DNA of 24,826 bases from Mageeibacillus sp. UBA5770. Its GTDB lineage: Bacteria > Bacillota_A > Clostridia > Saccharofermentanales > Saccharofermentanaceae. Position numbers and translations under genes: made by a program. The stretch is from NCBI GenBank assembly GCA_002418705.1, contig DIEQ01000094.1, positions 1 to 24,826 on the forward strand. Direction: 5' to 3'. The notes beneath the pieces were generated by a model. That model worked only from the letters and a program-made list of their open reading frames with translations, ran no database searches and was not told the DNA's origin. Shown here in pieces: positions 22,579 to 24,826 of the stretch. Numbering within the stretch: the first letter of the stretch is position 1; every line of letters begins with the position of its first letter.

Positions 22579-22611
22579 GTTGTTTATATGATCGGGAATA
22601 GGGGAAGCAAT

Positions 22612-23055
22612 ATGCAGCTATGTCAAAAATGCGGCAATCCATATGAAGGCAGTGTCAAATATTGTCCCTGCTGCGGCGCGCCTATCGGACAGTCGACTCC
22701 GGCAAACGATACGATGCCCGCAGCCTTGATCCCTGCTCCCGATAGCGTACCGACACAGCCGATTTGGCTTGCGCAAAGTCCCGACAGCAAGGCTTTTGAA
22801 GATATCGAGGAAGAACTCGAGGAACTCCCTGACGCTGATGATTATAAGAGCCCGAGGACTTCTGCACCCTTCAAGCCTTCCGATGAAGATATTTTTGACG
22901 AGGCAGCCAATACAGCCTCCGAAATTTTTTCCAATATGTCGCCTCGAGTGAAGCGCATGGTGTTATCGATAATCATCGGATCATTACTATCGCTTATCTC
23001 ATTCCTTTACACTTCGTGTACACATACAGATCTCATCAAGACAATCTTTCCCTGA
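22612..23055 (+). CDS. Zinc-ribbon protein with C-terminal membrane helix
   Basis: This 147-residue protein of unknown function begins with a zinc ribbon (Cys4, Cys7, Cys18, Cys21; QLCQKCG and YCPCCGAP). A Pro- and acid-rich linker of about 85 residues (FEDIEEELEELPDADD) follows, then one hydrophobic helix near the C-terminus (about 118-137, VLSIIIGSLLSLISFLY). It would be tail-anchored with the ribbon in the cytoplasm. AGGGGAA lies 6 bases before ATG 22612; an in-frame ATG at 22588 has no site. Its last 20 bases overlap the 3' end of the convergent decarboxylase gene, and no terminator is seen between them. Confidence 0.8.
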   Translation: MQLCQKCGNPYEGSVKYCPCCGAPIGQSTPANDTMPAALIPAPDSVPTQPIWLAQSPDSKAFEDIEEELEELPDADDYKSPRTSAPFKPSDEDIFDEAANTASEIFSNMSPRVKRMVLSIIIGSLLSLISFLYTSCTHTDLIKTIFP

Positions 23056-24172
23056 AATCTTCGTATCCGAAGCTCCTGATCAACCGGACTTGCCTTTCGG
23101 TGTCCGCGACCGCAATCGAAGGCAGCCCGATACCGTTGAAGGTATTGTTTTTTACCATGGAATAAATCGCCATATCACAGAATACAAGGCGGTCGCCTGT
23201 CTTCAAAGGGCGGTCAAACGAATAGTCGCCGATCACATCTCCCGCGAGGCAGGTTGGTCCGCCGAGTCGATAGGTGTACGGCTTTTCAGACGGGAGGCCT
23301 GCTCCGATTATCTGCGGACGGTAGGGCATTTCGAGAACGTCAGGCATATGACAGGCCGCCGACGTGTCCAGAATCGCAATATCCATATCATTATGCAGAA
23401 GATCCACGACTTCGCTGACAAGATAACCTGTATTTAGTGCGACAGCTTCTCCCGGCTCAACGTAGACTTCGATGTTATAAGTGCTTTTCAGATGGTTTAT
23501 CGTCTGGATCAGCAGTTCAACATCGTAATCAGGCCGCGTTATATGGTGCCCGCCGCCGATGTTGAGCCATTTCATTTCATGGAGATATTTGCCGAATTTC
23601 GCTTCAAATGCCTCAACAGTAACGGCAAGAGCATCCGAATTCTGCTCGCAGAGTGTATGGAAATGCAGTCCGCTTATTCCTTCAAGCAAGTCTTCCCTGA
23701 ATTGTTCTGCTGTCACGCCGAGGCGGGATCCGGGCGAACAGGGATCATAGATGCCATGCTCTTGTGTGGAACACTCGGGATTGACGCGTATGCCGCATTG
23801 TTTACCTGCTGATATCGCCCGGTCCCTGAACTTTTCCCACTGCGAAAAGGAATTGAATATGATGTGATCGCAGATCGCGAGGATTTCATCGAACTGAGCA
23901 TCTTTATAGGCAGGCGAAAAGATATGTGTCTCTTTCCCCATCTCTTCATGCCCGAGTCGGGCCTCATAGAGTCCGCTTGCGGTTGTCCCGTTAAGATACC
24001 GCCCTATCAGCGGATAGAAATGGAACATCGAAAATGCTTTTTGCGCAAGAAGAATGTGGCAGCCGGTCCGGTCCGCCACATTCTTAAGTATCTCCAGATT
24101 CTTGATCAGGAGATTTTCATCCACGATATAATACGGAGTGGAAAGATTATAGATGTCAAAATCAATATTCAT
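23036..24172 (-). CDS. nspC: Carboxynorspermidine/carboxyspermidine decarboxylase
   Basis: This 378-residue PLP enzyme of fold III (alanine racemase type) removes CO2 from carboxynorspermidine or carboxyspermidine to yield the polyamine. It opens IDFDIYNLSTPYYIVDENLL, the usual NspC start. The PLP lysine is Lys45 in LLAQKAFSMF, with FHTLCEQN, NIGGGHHITR and VEPGEAVAL following, and a C-terminal barrel with GPTCLAGDVIGDY and GDRLVFCDMAIYSMVK, which supplies the substrate-binding Cys and Asp. The ATG shares one base with the stop of the upstream dehydrogenase gene (TGATG), so both steps are translationally coupled. I start at 24172, since an in-frame alternative (24220) would lie well inside the neighbour. 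In many gut anaerobes this route makes spermidine (family knowledge). Confidence 0.95.
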   Translation of the reverse strand: MNIDFDIYNLSTPYYIVDENLLIKNLEILKNVADRTGCHILLAQKAFSMFHFYPLIGRYLNGTTASGLYEARLGHEEMGKETHIFSPAYKDAQFDEILAICDHIIFNSFSQWEKFRDRAISAGKQCGIRVNPECSTQEHGIYDPCSPGSRLGVTAEQFREDLLEGISGLHFHTLCEQNSDALAVTVEAFEAKFGKYLHEMKWLNIGGGHHITRPDYDVELLIQTINHLKSTYNIEVYVEPGEAVALNTGYLVSEVVDLLHNDMDIAILDTSAACHMPDVLEMPYRPQIIGAGLPSEKPYTYRLGGPTCLAGDVIGDYSFDRPLKTGDRLVFCDMAIYSMVKNNTFNGIGLPSIAVADTERQVRLIRSFGYEDFRERLS

Positions 24173-24826
24173 CAGTCCACCAGATCCGGGGAAAAGCTCT
24201 CTTTCCAGGGAAGGCCCCATTTGTTAAGGGCATCCATGTACGGATCCGGATCGAATTCTTCCACATTGAATACACCGGGCTTCTTCCAGGCGCCGGTCAT
24301 GACAAGCATTGCACCGATCATCGCCGGTACACCGGTTGTGTAGGAAATGGCCTGAGATCCGACTTCCCTGAAGCACTCCTGGTGATCGCATACATTATAG
24401 ATGTAATAAGTCTTCGGTTTGCCGTCCTTGATTCCCTGGAAAATGCATCCGATATTGGTCTTGCCCTTCGTACGCGGTCCGAGCGAGGCCGGATCCGGAA
24501 GGACCGCCTTGAGGAACTGCAGCGGCACAATCTTCTGACCATTAAAGTCAATCGGTTCGATCGAGGTCATGCCGACATTCTCAAGGCACTTAAGATGCGT
24601 CAGATAGCTTTGTCCGAACGTCATGAAAAAGCGGATGCGCTTGATCCCATTGATATTGAGGGCAAGCGATTCAAGTTCTTCGTGATGGAGAAGGTACATG
24701 TCTTTTTCGCCGATTTCGGGAAAATTATACACACGCTTGATTTCCATCGGGTGTGTCTCGACCCAGTGGCCGTCTTCCCAATAGCTGCCGTTGGCAGTAA
24801 CTTCCCGGATATTGATCTCCGGATTG
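24172..24826 (-). CDS. Carboxynorspermidine/carboxyspermidine dehydrogenase (partial, N-terminus outside window)
   Basis: The C-terminal 217 residues or so of a saccharopine-dehydrogenase-like enzyme are present; the frame is open to the window edge. It reductively joins aspartate semialdehyde and a diamine with NADPH, giving the substrate of the decarboxylase. Visible parts are HWVETHPMEIKRVYNFPEIG, DMYLLHHEELESLALNI, IRFFMTFGQSYLTHL, TNIGCIFQGIKDGKPKTYYI, NVCDHQECFREVGSQAISYT and TGVPAMIGAMLVMTGAW, the last being characteristic of the family. The nucleotide-binding Rossmann part must lie to the right of the window. Overlap with nspC by one base confirms a two-gene unit. Confidence 0.93.
   Translation of the reverse strand, partial: NPEINIREVTANGSYWEDGHWVETHPMEIKRVYNFPEIGEKDMYLLHHEELESLALNINGIKRIRFFMTFGQSYLTHLKCLENVGMTSIEPIDFNGQKIVPLQFLKAVLPDPASLGPRTKGKTNIGCIFQGIKDGKPKTYYIYNVCDHQECFREVGSQAISYTTGVPAMIGAMLVMTGAWKKPGVFNVEEFDPDPYMDALNKWGLPWKESFSPDLVD

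Noticed and set aside
1..24826. tRNA, rRNA, transposase and prophage genes
   Set aside because: I looked for cloverleaf-like GTTCGAATC arms, rRNA signatures and transposase motifs and found none I could support.

Overview
The window looks like chromosomal DNA of a Gram-positive anaerobe of the Bacillota, most likely Clostridia. Purine-rich ribosome binding sites (AGGAGG types) precede nearly every gene. The exporters are of Gram-positive type, there are PadR and YtrA-like GntR regulators, a LUD protein and a carboxynorspermidine-type polyamine pathway. I cannot name the genus. There are no rRNA, tRNA, CRISPR or transposase genes.

Layout. Positions 1-5120 (minus strand) hold one six-gene operon: GntR regulator, ABC-2 ATPase and permease, HlyD-type adaptor, MacB-type ATPase and MacB/FtsX permease (cut by the window edge). 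An inverted-repeat operator candidate lies upstream. Positions 5327-7332 (minus) hold an iron-type alcohol dehydrogenase with its terminator and a LUD-domain protein. At 7570-8952 (plus) is a secreted lipoprotein serpin with its own promoter and a terminator. Positions 9051-12732 (minus) hold two tandem aldo/keto reductase paralogues, a Cof-type HAD phosphatase and a membrane-anchored metallophosphoesterase, probably one operon. A membrane GGDEF protein (12844-13938, minus) follows. A PadR regulator with a HAAS-domain membrane protein (14109-15444, minus) has a near-ideal promoter with a palindrome between its boxes. At 15677-16057 a small single-pass membrane protein (minus) has three GAACNNNNGTTT sites upstream, the pattern of clostridial LexA (SOS) boxes. 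An AraC regulator and an EamA exporter follow on the plus strand (16217-17992).

The least ordinary pair is at 18100-19580 (plus). A TTG-started protein joins a cytidylate-kinase-like domain to a C-terminal domain with PD-(D/E)XK-nuclease-like residues. Immediately after it comes a hypoxanthine phosphoribosyltransferase homologue in which the base-recognising Asp and Lys are replaced by Arg and Asn. An 870-base gene-free stretch follows (19581-20449): G/T-rich with degenerate repeats and a G-quadruplex motif, then C/T-rich. It is unlike anything else in the window.

The right end carries an AEC-family transporter and a protein that pairs a conserved N-terminal domain with TPR-like repeats (both minus), then a zinc-ribbon membrane protein (plus). 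The zinc-ribbon gene overlaps, tail to tail, the carboxynorspermidine decarboxylase gene, whose partner dehydrogenase runs off the window.

Best candidates for new biology are the kinase/nuclease-like plus altered phosphoribosyltransferase pair, the putative SOS-controlled membrane peptide, and the G/T-to-C/T noncoding block.
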